The notes: generated by a model from the letters alone, not told the origin. Numbered from the stretch's first letter, positions 6,240 through 14,137 are shown. The stretch is DNA of 20,271 nt from a virus (IMGVR_UViG_3300025889_001211:1-20271), one strand, 5' to 3'. Made by a program: numbers and translations.

Positions 6240-7733
6240 TTAGTATCTTGCGGTAAATATATCTAAGTTTTGTTGGATTTCTGATGGGCTTAATTTCCTA
6301 TCATAAATCAACACAGCTGCAACTTGCATATTTGAGTAACCCCAATAACCAGTTCCAACTGTAATTTGTTGGTTTTCACCAGCTCCACTTGCATCCAATG
6401 CTCTATCAGTAATGGTTTCAGTTCCATCAAAGTATCCATTTTGGGTACAATCAGCTTCAGTAATTACAAATGAATACCATTGGTTTAGATTGTATGATGC
6501 TGCTATATCAGCAACACCAGGAGATGTTAAATAAGAATATGTTCCACATGCAGTAGTATTCCATGTCAAATCTCTATATGGAGTAGATGATGTTGTTGTT
6601 CCAGTCAACAAAGTTGTCATCATAGTAGTGTGTGCTTTACTACCAGCAGTAGATTTAGCAATAATCATAAATGTATTACCACTCTGATTTAATCCAATTG
6701 GTAATCTAACATATTGGTTACTACCATTTAATTGGAAATAACCACTATCTCCTGATGTATGTGTTGGAGAGTTTACCAATGTTGCATCATTTCCATTTCC
6801 ACTCAAATCAGACCATGTAGTTCCACTTCCAGGGTAAGATGCGGCATTACCTGCATCTATGTACATTTGTAATCCACCCGATACAATACCAGTTGCTTGT
6901 TTTTCTACTACACTTAATGGTGTTGGTATAGTTGAGAATCTATATCCTTTATCAGTTCCAACATAAACCCTAAAGTCCTGAACTAATTTACCAACCGCAT
7001 CGTTTACACCATCATATCCTAAAATAGAGCAATAGTTTTCAGTTCCAAAATCACCACTAAATGTTCCAGTAGCCACCCTTGTTCCATTTACATAAATGTA
7101 TTTGTTAGTTCCACTTCTTACAAAAGCAAAATGGTAATAATTGTCTAATGTATCTGTCAAACTAAATGTAGTTGCAGAACCATTCATATAGTATCTTAAT
7201 GTAGTTCCAGTACTCCATTGTAATAATAAAGCATCTCCACCGGGTTCACCAAATATGTGTAATTGGTATGGGGGAGAGCCCCAATCAGGAGCAACAGGTG
7301 CAATATATCCTTCAACAACAAAGTCAGTATTACCCATATTGATAGATGTCCAAGGTAAAGCTCCTAAGTTCTTTTGGTTTGCCGTTACTAATGCAGTTGA
7401 ATAGCCTTCATCAACCCAATTACTTCCACTATAATTCAATACTGAAGATGATGCATATAATTCACCACTACCTGTAGATACTAAACTTACATTGCTTCCA
7501 ACTCCACTAATCAAAGAACTTACATCTTGCAATGGTTCTGCCATTCCCAAATCAGTAAACTCTGAACCTGGTACAGCAAGGAACAATGAAGATGAAAATG
7601 GGTCAAATCTGAATTGATATGATACAGATGGCGCTACTGCTTCACTATATGGATTTAATCCAATTAACTTATTATCGTAAAGTCCAAATACCTCAAAATC
7701 TCCTAAATATATTCTTTCACTTACCTCTCCCAT
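6240..7733 (-). CDS. Large adhesin with two LamG/ConA-like domains
   Basis: This 497-residue protein has an N-terminal module (MGEVSERIYLGDFEVFGLY) matching in pattern the start of the adhesin at 4425-5276. It is followed by a first LamG-like domain (from about 38 to 270, with YHFAFVRSGTNKYIYVNGTR as the core strands) and a second (about 285-497) that opens with GGLQMYIDAGNAASYPGSG and WSDLSGNGNDATL, a very typical LamG/ConA opening in Bacteroidota proteins, and closes with VAAVLIYDRKLSPSEIQQNL. Both domains are probably carbohydrate-binding beta-sandwiches displayed on the tail. The gene begins one base after the previous stop. The receptor cannot be named. Confidence 0.8.
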   Translation of the reverse strand: MGEVSERIYLGDFEVFGLYDNKLIGLNPYSEAVAPSVSYQFRFDPFSSSLFLAVPGSEFTDLGMAEPLQDVSSLISGVGSNVSLVSTGSGELYASSSVLNYSGSNWVDEGYSTALVTANQKNLGALPWTSINMGNTDFVVEGYIAPVAPDWGSPPYQLHIFGEPGGDALLLQWSTGTTLRYYMNGSATTFSLTDTLDNYYHFAFVRSGTNKYIYVNGTRVATGTFSGDFGTENYCSILGYDGVNDAVGKLVQDFRVYVGTDKGYRFSTIPTPLSVVEKQATGIVSGGLQMYIDAGNAASYPGSGTTWSDLSGNGNDATLVNSPTHTSGDSGYFQLNGSNQYVRLPIGLNQSGNTFMIIAKSTAGSKAHTTMMTTLLTGTTTSSTPYRDLTWNTTACGTYSYLTSPGVADIAASYNLNQWYSFVITEADCTQNGYFDGTETITDRALDASGAGENQQITVGTGYWGYSNMQVAAVLIYDRKLSPSEIQQNLDIFTARY

Positions 7734-7734
7734 A

Positions 7735-8616
7735 TCAACTTATTGTTATTCCGTATTTTGTAGATACATAATCTTTAAATTGCGCCCACTCACTTGCTGA
7801 TGGCTCACCATAAATTAGGATTACTTCAGCAACAGCCATATCGTTTGCTCTGGTGTTTACCAATGAACCAACATTTGATGTTCCTGTCATAAATCCATTT
7901 ATACCAAATATGGTTGTTCCAGCCCATGTATCGTTTGTTACACTTCCATTATATCTCAAACTTCCTGTAGTTGTATTGTTTCCAGTATAAGTGTCCGCAC
8001 TTGCAGCTTGGTATTGTTGCCATAGTACATATTCAGTACCTAATGTTAGGTTTGTATTTGTATCTACAACTTGAATAGAAGCTGCACCCAATCCCACAAC
8101 ATTTCTCATATCACCATCAGAAAATTGTCTATCAAACCAAATCCTTTTTACTGAATTACCATCAGAATGTCCAATAATTGGTGCTGAAAACGATTCTCCT
8201 GTTGTTTTTGAGCCTATATAATCACATATAATGATTTGAGTGTAGGATTCACTACTCAATGCTGGGAATGAGCCAGTAGAGTTCAAATACTGGGGAGCTC
8301 CATTTGGATAAGTTGCATTTGTAGTTATACCAAATCTTACAATAGGTTGATTATTCAAATCAGAATATGCTGATGCTGTACTTGGACTTCGTTCTACGGC
8401 TGTTAGATTGGGGTTAGAGTCAAATGATTGAGTTACGGGGTATCCGTTTATATAATCATCCCACCTTTGAACTTTTGAAGTATCGGTTGTACTCATTGTT
8501 ATACCATAATCTGCTTTCCACCATGCTTTGATGTTAGAAAAATCAGCAGGAGTCCAACTCGGTGGAGCAGGTACTTCTTCTATTTTAACGCTTCTAAATG
8601 CAAATGGTGTAAACAT
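7735..8616 (-). CDS. LamG/ConA-like adhesin
   Basis: This 293-residue protein starts MFTPFAFRSVKIEEVPAPPS, a short anchor plus hinge different from that of the other two adhesins. The ConA-like domain opens with IKAWWKADYGITMSTTDTSK and QRWDDY, and ends with VAEVILIYGEPSASEW and FKDYVSTKYGI, both characteristic of secreted and phage LamG-like proteins of Bacteroidota. It follows the collagen-like fibre with one base between stop and start. It is most likely a glycan-binding tip protein; enzymatic activity is not indicated. Confidence 0.75.
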   Translation of the reverse strand: MFTPFAFRSVKIEEVPAPPSWTPADFSNIKAWWKADYGITMSTTDTSKVQRWDDYINGYPVTQSFDSNPNLTAVERSPSTASAYSDLNNQPIVRFGITTNATYPNGAPQYLNSTGSFPALSSESYTQIIICDYIGSKTTGESFSAPIIGHSDGNSVKRIWFDRQFSDGDMRNVVGLGAASIQVVDTNTNLTLGTEYVLWQQYQAASADTYTGNNTTTGSLRYNGSVTNDTWAGTTIFGINGFMTGTSNVGSLVNTRANDMAVAEVILIYGEPSASEWAQFKDYVSTKYGITIS

Positions 8617-8617
8617 A

Positions 8618-11600
8618 TTATTGGAAATTATTTAATCCTACTAAGTACAATGAGGTTGTATCAAATGCGATGAATGTAAGAACATCCTCCGCAGTTGCTG
8701 ATGATGCAGTAAAGAACGAGCCCGATGGTTGTAAGATGTTCGGACCAAACGATACAGTTGCTCCACTTACTGATTTAACCAACATATTCACAGTTTGAGA
8801 ACCCTGAACATTCTCTGCTGTGATGTGTGTATCTCCACTTACCAATTGTAATACAAAGAAGTTTCCAGCACTCACATCCATAGATGCAGTTGTAGAAACA
8901 ATACTCATATTCACGTGATTTCCTTTGAGAGAACCTGTGATTCCTACACTACCTGTAATTTGTGCTGAACCTGAGTATGGGAATGTATCTACAGTCACCA
9001 TACTACCAGTGATTGCTGAGCCAGATACAACATAGAGTGTGTTAGGGTCTTTAGTACCCAACGCTGCGTAAGATGCTGATGTAATTGCTACCACATGCTT
9101 TACGGATGGAACACCACCATAGGTTGGGGATACATTATCTACTAATGAACCGGTGTAAGAGCCAGATGTAATAAAATAACTTCCACTTACATCTACCGAG
9201 CCCGTTACTTCAGCTTTACCAACAAATGGGAATCCACTTCCACCTCCACCAGCAGCATCAATCTCAACAGTCACAGTTCCACCACCAGCATCAGTCACAG
9301 TCACAGCACTACCTGTAAAGTTTAATGTTGATGCATCAGCGATTTCAACACTATCTTTTGCAATTGCTAAGATGGTTGTATTACCCGAAGTTCCCGAAGT
9401 TCCTCCACTACCTGCCGTTCCGTTAGTTCCATCAACACCAGAAGTACCCGATGTACCAGCAGGGCCTGTTGAACCTGTGGTTGCAGTTGAGCCAGATACG
9501 ATATATAATGTATTTGGGTCTTTTGTTCCTAATGCTGCATATGATGCTGAATCCAATGTTACAACGTGGTTTACTCTACCCACATCGGTGTATGTATCGG
9601 TAATGTTGTCCACCACCGAACCTGAGTAGGTATCCAAAGATAAAGAAATACTACCAGTTACACCTAAACTACCAGTGATTTGAGCACTACCAGTAAATGG
9701 GAAACCTGTTGCTTCATCTACAACAGAGCCGGAGATTACATATAAGGTATTTGCATCTACTGAACCCAAACCATCGTATTCCGCTTGTGTAAGGGTTACG
9801 ATATGTTCAATTCTATCTACTGATGTGTATATATCACCAATGTTATCAACTACTGAGCCAGAGAACGAACCTGTGGTGATTGTGATACTTCCACTTATGC
9901 TTGTACTACCAGTTACTTTTAATTCACCTTCAATGGTAGTCAAACCATCGTTTCTAACTGAAAGGAAATCAGTTGTTGATATATTACCTACAACTCTAAA
10001 CAATCCGGTATCAGGAGTAGTTCCTCTATTGGATACAATCCATAAACCAGCACCTTTGTTTACCGCTGGTGAACCATCAACATTTATTCTTACAACAGGA
10101 GTATTAGTTGCTTGATTTGCTTGGTCTTGAGTGAATACGATTTGTTGGTCTTTACCAACTTCAACATCTAAGCTACCAGTTAAGATAATACTACCTGTGA
10201 TTTGAGCACTACCTGTGAATGGGAATGCATCAGCCGTATTACCTGATGTGCCGGATGTACCACCACTTCCAGCAGTACCATTAGTTCCATCCACACCTGA
10301 TGTTCCAGCAGTTCCGTTTGTACCATCTACACCGGATGTACCAGCTGAACCATTGGTTCCGTCTACACCACTTGTCCCTGCTGTTCCATTTGTACCATCT
10401 ATGCCAGATGTACCAGCCGTACCATTTGTACCATCAATTCCTGAAGTACCCCCAGTACCATTAGTTCCATCTACTCCGCTTGTTCCTGCTGTTCCGTTTG
10501 TTCCGTCTATACCGGAAGTTCCATCAGTTCCTGATGTTCCACCAGTACCAGATGTACCTGATGTATTTGCATCAAATAAAGAAGAAGATGCTATCTGAGT
10601 TGGTACTCCATTAGAATCACCTACCCACAAGTATCCTTCTTGAATGTTTGGTAAGTTATTTCCAACTTGGTTAAAGATGATTCCTCTACCATTATTAGAA
10701 GAACGAGTAATAACTCCTAATGTCTGAACCGAGTTAGCAGAACCTGATGGTCTTGTTGGTGTCCATCCTCCATTTATTCCTAAATAAACAATTGTTCCAG
10801 CAGGATATAATGATGTATCTACACCAATGATTTCACCACTAATTAAGCCAGTACCCGTAGCAGAAGGTGCTAATGTAGTATCACCAGCAATTAAAGTAGC
10901 AGGTCTACGATTTGCTTGTCCTGCTCTTGCTATATATACATTTGCATTATCACCAGTTGCACCTGATACAAATAAAGGTGTACCTTTAAGGATTGATGAG
11001 GTTTCAGCGTTGTGAATGTTTTGGTGAAGTGTTTTAACCCAGTCTAAAGAAAGATTACCAGCTCCATCCGTAGTTACAAACATATCAGTTTGGCCATCAG
11101 CTGTTGGATAGTTTAGTCCACTTGCCGTTAATTCGTTTACTACTCTAACTGAACCATAAAGAGTTTGAACATCATCTGCCGCATCACCAAATTGGTTAGA
11201 GCCAGATGAATAGATTACTGATGATGTTTCAATTTGAACTAATAATTTAGAAGCTGTGATGTCTCCTGTTACATTAAGTGAACCATTAAATAATTGGTCA
11301 CCATTAAATGTATTACTACCAGTAGTAGCGTAAGAACCAGTCTTAGCAGTTAAATTACTGATGTTTGTAGTGTTGGTTGATATATTACCCTCATCAGTTG
11401 TTAATCTGCTTTCTAATGAAGAAGAAAGGGCATCTACGGATGCAGTTGTTGCATACCCACCAGTAACGGATGTAAGAGAATCAATTTGAGTTTGGAGTGA
11501 GCCTGTCTCCGTCTCTAAACTATCTAATCTTAAATCAGTTGATTGTGTATATGCGTTAAATGATGCGGTTGTTACCAATGATGAGGTATCAACGGATACA

Positions 11601-11941
11601 GCAGCTGCATTTACATTTATGGTAGCTATACCACCTCCAAATGAGGCTGTGATTGCATCACCTACAAAGTTTAATGTAGTTGCTACACCCAATGTTGTAC
11701 CTTCTTCTTGCACTACTACACCACTACCGCTGGCTACTAAACCATCAATTTGGTCTTGTAGGTTTATGATAGATGAGGAGAATGAAGATGAATCTACATT
11801 ATAACTACCTTCATCCACCAATGAATCAATCATATCGGAGTTGAAGTCCCTTAGTCTTTCAGCGGTTATAAACCCTGTATTATTATTGGGAAAATTACTT
11901 TGATTTTCCGCTTGTAATTGGTCTTTTGTTAATTGGCTCAT
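8618..11941 (-). CDS. Collagen-like, repeat-rich long tail fibre
   Basis: This 1107-residue protein is the largest in the window. The N-terminal part (about 1-60) is helical, followed by coiled-coil-like heptads up to about 200 (SLETETGSLQTQIDSL, ISTNTTNISNLTAKTG) typical of trimeric fibres. Residues 462-567 are 35 consecutive Gly-X-Y triplets; a shorter collagen-like block lies near 820-850. Four FPFTGSAQITGS-like modules and three VDN...NTLYVVSG modules (each about 50-60 residues) form the shaft, and the last 80 residues are a non-repetitive beta-rich cap (NFFVLQLVSGDTHITAEN through LYLVGLNNFQ). It is placed with adhesin genes downstream, so it is likely the main tail fibre or spike shaft. 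No peptidase or lyase motif was found. Confidence 0.85.
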   Translation of the reverse strand: MSQLTKDQLQAENQSNFPNNNTGFITAERLRDFNSDMIDSLVDEGSYNVDSSSFSSSIINLQDQIDGLVASGSGVVVQEEGTTLGVATTLNFVGDAITASFGGGIATINVNAAAVSVDTSSLVTTASFNAYTQSTDLRLDSLETETGSLQTQIDSLTSVTGGYATTASVDALSSSLESRLTTDEGNISTNTTNISNLTAKTGSYATTGSNTFNGDQLFNGSLNVTGDITASKLLVQIETSSVIYSSGSNQFGDAADDVQTLYGSVRVVNELTASGLNYPTADGQTDMFVTTDGAGNLSLDWVKTLHQNIHNAETSSILKGTPLFVSGATGDNANVYIARAGQANRRPATLIAGDTTLAPSATGTGLISGEIIGVDTSLYPAGTIVYLGINGGWTPTRPSGSANSVQTLGVITRSSNNGRGIIFNQVGNNLPNIQEGYLWVGDSNGVPTQIASSSLFDANTSGTSGTGGTSGTDGTSGIDGTNGTAGTSGVDGTNGTGGTSGIDGTNGTAGTSGIDGTNGTAGTSGVDGTNGSAGTSGVDGTNGTAGTSGVDGTNGTAGSGGTSGTSGNTADAFPFTGSAQITGSIILTGSLDVEVGKDQQIVFTQDQANQATNTPVVRINVDGSPAVNKGAGLWIVSNRGTTPDTGLFRVVGNISTTDFLSVRNDGLTTIEGELKVTGSTSISGSITITTGSFSGSVVDNIGDIYTSVDRIEHIVTLTQAEYDGLGSVDANTLYVISGSVVDEATGFPFTGSAQITGSLGVTGSISLSLDTYSGSVVDNITDTYTDVGRVNHVVTLDSASYAALGTKDPNTLYIVSGSTATTGSTGPAGTSGTSGVDGTNGTAGSGGTSGTSGNTTILAIAKDSVEIADASTLNFTGSAVTVTDAGGGTVTVEIDAAGGGGSGFPFVGKAEVTGSVDVSGSYFITSGSYTGSLVDNVSPTYGGVPSVKHVVAITSASYAALGTKDPNTLYVVSGSAITGSMVTVDTFPYSGSAQITGSVGITGSLKGNHVNMSIVSTTASMDVSAGNFFVLQLVSGDTHITAENVQGSQTVNMLVKSVSGATVSFGPNILQPSGSFFTASSATAEDVLTFIAFDTTSLYLVGLNNFQ
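10241..10558 (-). repeat. Collagen-like coding repeat, seven 36-nt units
   Basis: The block encodes 35 Gly-X-Y triplets. Seven units of GTS-G(I/V)D-GTN-G(T/S)(A/G) follow one another, framed by GTS/GTG/GTD triplets. No Pro, Lys or Arg occurs in it, so hydroxyproline- or salt-bridge-stabilised collagen is unlikely. Codons differ between units at many third positions although the amino acids repeat almost exactly. Confidence 0.9.
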
Positions 11942-11946
11942 AGTGT

Positions 11947-12207
11947 TTATCTAATAACATCAAAATCAGATGAGAATGCTCTTGAGAAAGCTCCTCTTTG
12001 AACTGGTGGTGCTTGTAATCTTCCTATACTTTGGTTTATCAATAATCCATCACAACACTCCCTTGAATAATTATTGGAATCTAAACACAAACAACCTCGT
12101 CTATTTGTTTTAGGAACTGCTAATCCCTGAGTAGGTCCTTTTACGATACCACCTTTGGAATTACGATAATTTTGATTATCCTTCCATGCTACTCTATACC
12201 TTTTCAT
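11947..12207 (-). CDS. Cys-rich mini-protein with CLC...CCDGLL motif, copy 2
   Basis: This 86-residue protein has a central motif at 36-63: RRGCLC, then NNYS, then CCDGLLINQSIGR. The same motif is in the preceding gene (12204-12389), and parts are identical in DNA (12085-12098 matches 12297-12310; 12043-12057 matches 12255-12269), so the two are tandem duplicates. Four cysteines in a CxC...CC layout could bind a metal or form disulfides. The N-terminus is basic (MKRYRVAWKD) and the C-terminal 20 residues carry RGAFSRAFSSDFDVIR. The start overlaps the previous stop as ATGA. I recall similar motifs near fibre genes of Bacteroidota phages but know no function. A small virion or tail-assembly component is a reasonable guess. 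Confidence 0.75.
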   Translation of the reverse strand: MKRYRVAWKDNQNYRNSKGGIVKGPTQGLAVPKTNRRGCLCLDSNNYSRECCDGLLINQSIGRLQAPPVQRGAFSRAFSSDFDVIR

Positions 12208-12389
12208 AGACTTCCAGTTACTGCGCTTATTCTTCCAATACCCTGTTCAATTAGTAATCCATCACAACATCTAACCGAGTATTCATTTCGGTTTCTACAC
12301 AAACAACCTCTACGAGAGTTCTTTGGAGATGATAAACCCCAGCTTCTCTCATATTTGTTCGGTTTTGGGATGTGTTTCTTATTGAACAT
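12204..12389 (-). CDS. Cys-rich mini-protein with CLC...CCDGLL motif, copy 1
   Basis: This 61-residue basic protein carries the motif at 26-53: RRGCLC, then NEYS, then CCDGLLIEQGIGR. The motif is almost the whole protein, with only a short N-terminal leader (MFNKKHIPKPNKYERSW) and eight residues after it, so the motif is probably the functional unit. It follows the end of the frameshifted tail-chaperone-like gene by 32 bases and is coupled to copy 2 by ATGA. It is shorter than copy 2, which has gained a C-terminal extension. Function is unknown; metal or disulfide-based stabilisation is suggested by the conserved Cys pattern. Confidence 0.75.
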   Translation of the reverse strand: MFNKKHIPKPNKYERSWGLSSPKNSRRGCLCRNRNEYSVRCCDGLLIEQGIGRISAVTGSL

Positions 12390-12421
12390 TTTATTCTTTT
12401 GTCTTTAACAACCAATTGGTG

Positions 12422-13188
12422 TTATGTATTGGAGTTCATAGCTTCTTTGTGCATTAACCCCTGTAATTGATTGTAATCAGCTTGGTATGCAAGGTATAAC
12501 AAACACTTCTCTAATGGTAAGGAGAGAACCTCATCAAAGTTTAAGATGTCATTGTTGGAAAGTTGGACAATAGCTCCATAGCCTCCCCATTTCTTTCCAA
12601 AATTGACTTGATGTTGGGAGGAAGCTTCTCCGCCTTCAAAGATTTCAGGATATCGTTCACTAAGTCCTCCGATAAAAGAAAAAAAAAGTGTAATGCCCCA
12701 AAGTGGACATCCATAGGCACATCTAAAAACTTATCCTCATCCATCACACCTTTGTATGCTTCTATGTTATACTGAGTTAAAACCTTCTTTGTAATAGGTC
12801 TATATAGAATAGACATAATCTTCTTCCAATTATCGTTGATAGAGATTGTATCATACTTTGTGATGTCCAAATATGCACCATATGCAATCTTAGATAGGTT
12901 TGGTTCAAATCCATATTCCTTATCCCCAATCTTTATTATCCTTTGTAGAGGTAAATCAGTCTTACCAATAAACTCCATCAAATCCACTTTAATTTCACCA
13001 TACATATCAGATGGTAATTGCCCAATGTAATCCGTTGGAACTTTGCAGAAATGGTGTAGTAAACAAGCCATATAGCCCGTTTCTTCTTCTCCATAGATTT
13101 CCAAATCCTTTTGGAAACGGAGGTATTCTCTCAAAGTGATTGCTGACCAATCCTTTGGAACTGTTATCTTTAATTCTTTCGTTGCCAT
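12422..13188 (-). CDS. Tail assembly chaperone-like fusion made by -1 ribosomal frameshifting
   Basis: The zero frame (12541-13188) and a second open frame without a start codon join at the T-run 12687-12679. A -1 slip after codon 170 continues with TCT (12679-12677) and runs 85 codons to TAA at 12424-12422, giving about 255 residues. The extension has the features SERYPEIFEGG, NFGKKWGGYGAI and FDEVLSLPLEKCLLYLAYQA, which resemble the C-terminal parts of tail assembly chaperones (the T part of G-GT pairs), as I recall them from Bacteroidota phages. It contains no in-frame ATG before its last 15 codons, so frameshifting is the simplest way to express it. Known G-GT proteins bind the tape measure protein during tail assembly. 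Confidence 0.7.
12541..13188 (-). CDS. Tail assembly chaperone-like protein, zero-frame (G-type) product
   Basis: This 215-residue, mostly helical protein starts MATKELKITVPKDWSAITLR and contains LPLQRIIKIGDKEYGFEPNL (about 79-98), a conserved-looking segment I recall from uncultured Bacteroidota phages. Codons 167-171 read CAC TTT TTT TTT CTT, a poly-U slip site, after which the zero frame continues another 45 residues to a stop at 12541. The two products share their first 170 residues. The start overlaps the FkbM methyltransferase gene by 19 bases. The chaperone role comes from the frameshift architecture and the extension, not from a domain recognised in this part. A tape measure gene, the usual partner, is not in the window. 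Confidence 0.75.
   Translation of the reverse strand: MATKELKITVPKDWSAITLREYLRFQKDLEIYGEEETGYMACLLHHFCKVPTDYIGQLPSDMYGEIKVDLMEFIGKTDLPLQRIIKIGDKEYGFEPNLSKIAYGAYLDITKYDTISINDNWKKIMSILYRPITKKVLTQYNIEAYKGVMDEDKFLDVPMDVHFGALHFFFLLSEDLVNDILKSLKAEKLPPNIKSILERNGEAMELLSNFPTMTS
12679..12688 (-). other. Programmed -1 frameshift slippery site
   Basis: On the - strand the sequence is C then nine T (12688 to 12679), followed by C and four more T. In the reading frame the heptamer T-TTT-TTT fits the X-XXY-YYZ rule for -1 slippage at codons 169-170. The -1 frame stays open for 85 codons beyond it. Confidence 0.7.
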
Positions 13189-13826
13189 AGTTTTACAAAG
13201 TGTGAATCCACACCATTACCTTCAGTATAGATTTCGGTGTGTGTTTTGTTAATGTGTCCAAATAGTAAATCTTGCTTCTCCTTACCTAAAAAGTTGTGAA
13301 ACTCACCAACTATGTACTGGATAGTAGATAGTTCAGCATGCATCAAAAAAGGATACTCAGCTCCTTCACAATCTATCTTTAGTAAGCCAACCGCTCTACC
13401 TTTAACCAAATCCTCAAAAGAGATAGTAGATACTTCTTCGTATTCTCCTCTCCATCCGTGGTTGTTATCCGTATTTAGGTATTGGGTTGTTCCAAAGTTG
13501 CCTGAAAGGGTATCACCCCCATCGTTATAATAGTTTTGTAATTGTAGGGTATCATCTGATGAGTGATATACTGCTCTTTGTATAGGAGTGATTGGTGTAT
13601 TCTTTTGGATTTGCTCACAATTGTAGGTGGATGGCTCTACCATTTCCCAATTATCGGAGATGGATGACCAAGCTCTATAAAACCCTCCTACATTTGCTCC
13701 TATGTCCAACACCAAATCTTCTTTAGAAATCTTTAGAAGATGTATAGGGTAATGCCTACATTCTGATGTTACTATATCTAACCAATTCTCTGGCTGATTA
13801 CTTGCTACTAATTTATCTACTTTCAT
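13170..13826 (-). CDS. FkbM-family SAM-dependent methyltransferase
   Basis: This 218-residue protein shows the class I methyltransferase motifs of the FkbM family: motif I VLDIGANVGGFY (39-50) for S-adenosylmethionine binding, an acidic residue after the second strand (EMVEPS, 61-66), AVYHSSDDTLQL (85-96), and the FkbM hallmark LLKIDCEGAEYPFL (148-161) followed by GEFHNF (174-179). FkbM enzymes usually O-methylate sugars or small molecules. Its place between packaging genes and tail genes, coupled by TGATG to the upstream coiled-coil gene, suggests modification of a virion glycan or a host-surface glycan, for example to block superinfection. The substrate cannot be read from sequence. There is no signal peptide, so it acts in the cytoplasm. 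Confidence 0.85.
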   Translation of the reverse strand: MKVDKLVASNQPENWLDIVTSECRHYPIHLLKISKEDLVLDIGANVGGFYRAWSSISDNWEMVEPSTYNCEQIQKNTPITPIQRAVYHSSDDTLQLQNYYNDGGDTLSGNFGTTQYLNTDNNHGWRGEYEEVSTISFEDLVKGRAVGLLKIDCEGAEYPFLMHAELSTIQYIVGEFHNFLGKEKQDLLFGHINKTHTEIYTEGNGVDSHFVKLWQRKN

Positions 13827-14137
13827 CAGTTTATATCCAATTTAGATTTTTGTTGTGGTTTGTATTCACTTACTCTATACTGCTCTGGATTAGTCAATTC
13901 TATGTTTTCAACAACGATTTCCGCTTGAATAGTGTTTAGGTTATCCAAAGTTACTTGTTGCTTCATATCCTCTAATTTTTTATGTAGAGAGTTTCTTTGA
14001 TGAACCACAGCCAATAAGTTTGATTTCAACTCTTCACTTTGTTGAACCATCTTATTCAGCTCTTTCTCCAAATGAGATGCCCATTGGGCTAAATCTATGT
14101 AATCCTTTTCGGTTACCTCAACTCCGTTTATCTTCAT
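13826..14137 (-). CDS. Hypothetical coiled-coil protein downstream of the terminase
   Basis: This 103-residue protein begins MKINGVEVTEKDYIDLAQWA. Residues about 20-65 form a long heptad-patterned helix (LEKELNKMVQQSEELKSNL, then HKKLEDMKQQVTLDNL). The C-terminal third is polar and probably disordered (VSEYKPQQKSKLDIN). It starts 3 bases after the terminase stop, and its stop overlaps the methyltransferase start (TGATG). It has no recognised domain. A structural adaptor is possible. Confidence 0.7.
   Translation of the reverse strand: MKINGVEVTEKDYIDLAQWASHLEKELNKMVQQSEELKSNLLAVVHQRNSLHKKLEDMKQQVTLDNLNTIQAEIVVENIELTNPEQYRVSEYKPQQKSKLDIN

Noticed and set aside
10241-10558. CRISPR array
   Set aside because: The 36-nt periodicity is codon repetition of a Gly-X-Y protein inside an open frame, without unique spacers.
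9372-10598. Rightward Pro/Val-rich repeat ORFs opposite the fibre gene
   Set aside because: They are the reverse complement of Gly-Thr collagen-like codons, which read as VP-x-VP repeats. The leftward frame is a complete fibre gene, so these are shadows.
4425-11941. Diversity-generating retroelement acting on fibre or adhesin genes
   Set aside because: There is no reverse transcriptase and no template/variable repeat pair in the window.
12172-12408. Rightward ORF of 78 codons over the Cys-rich pair
   Set aside because: It is antisense to two paralogous genes whose protein motif is conserved between copies; it has no promoter.
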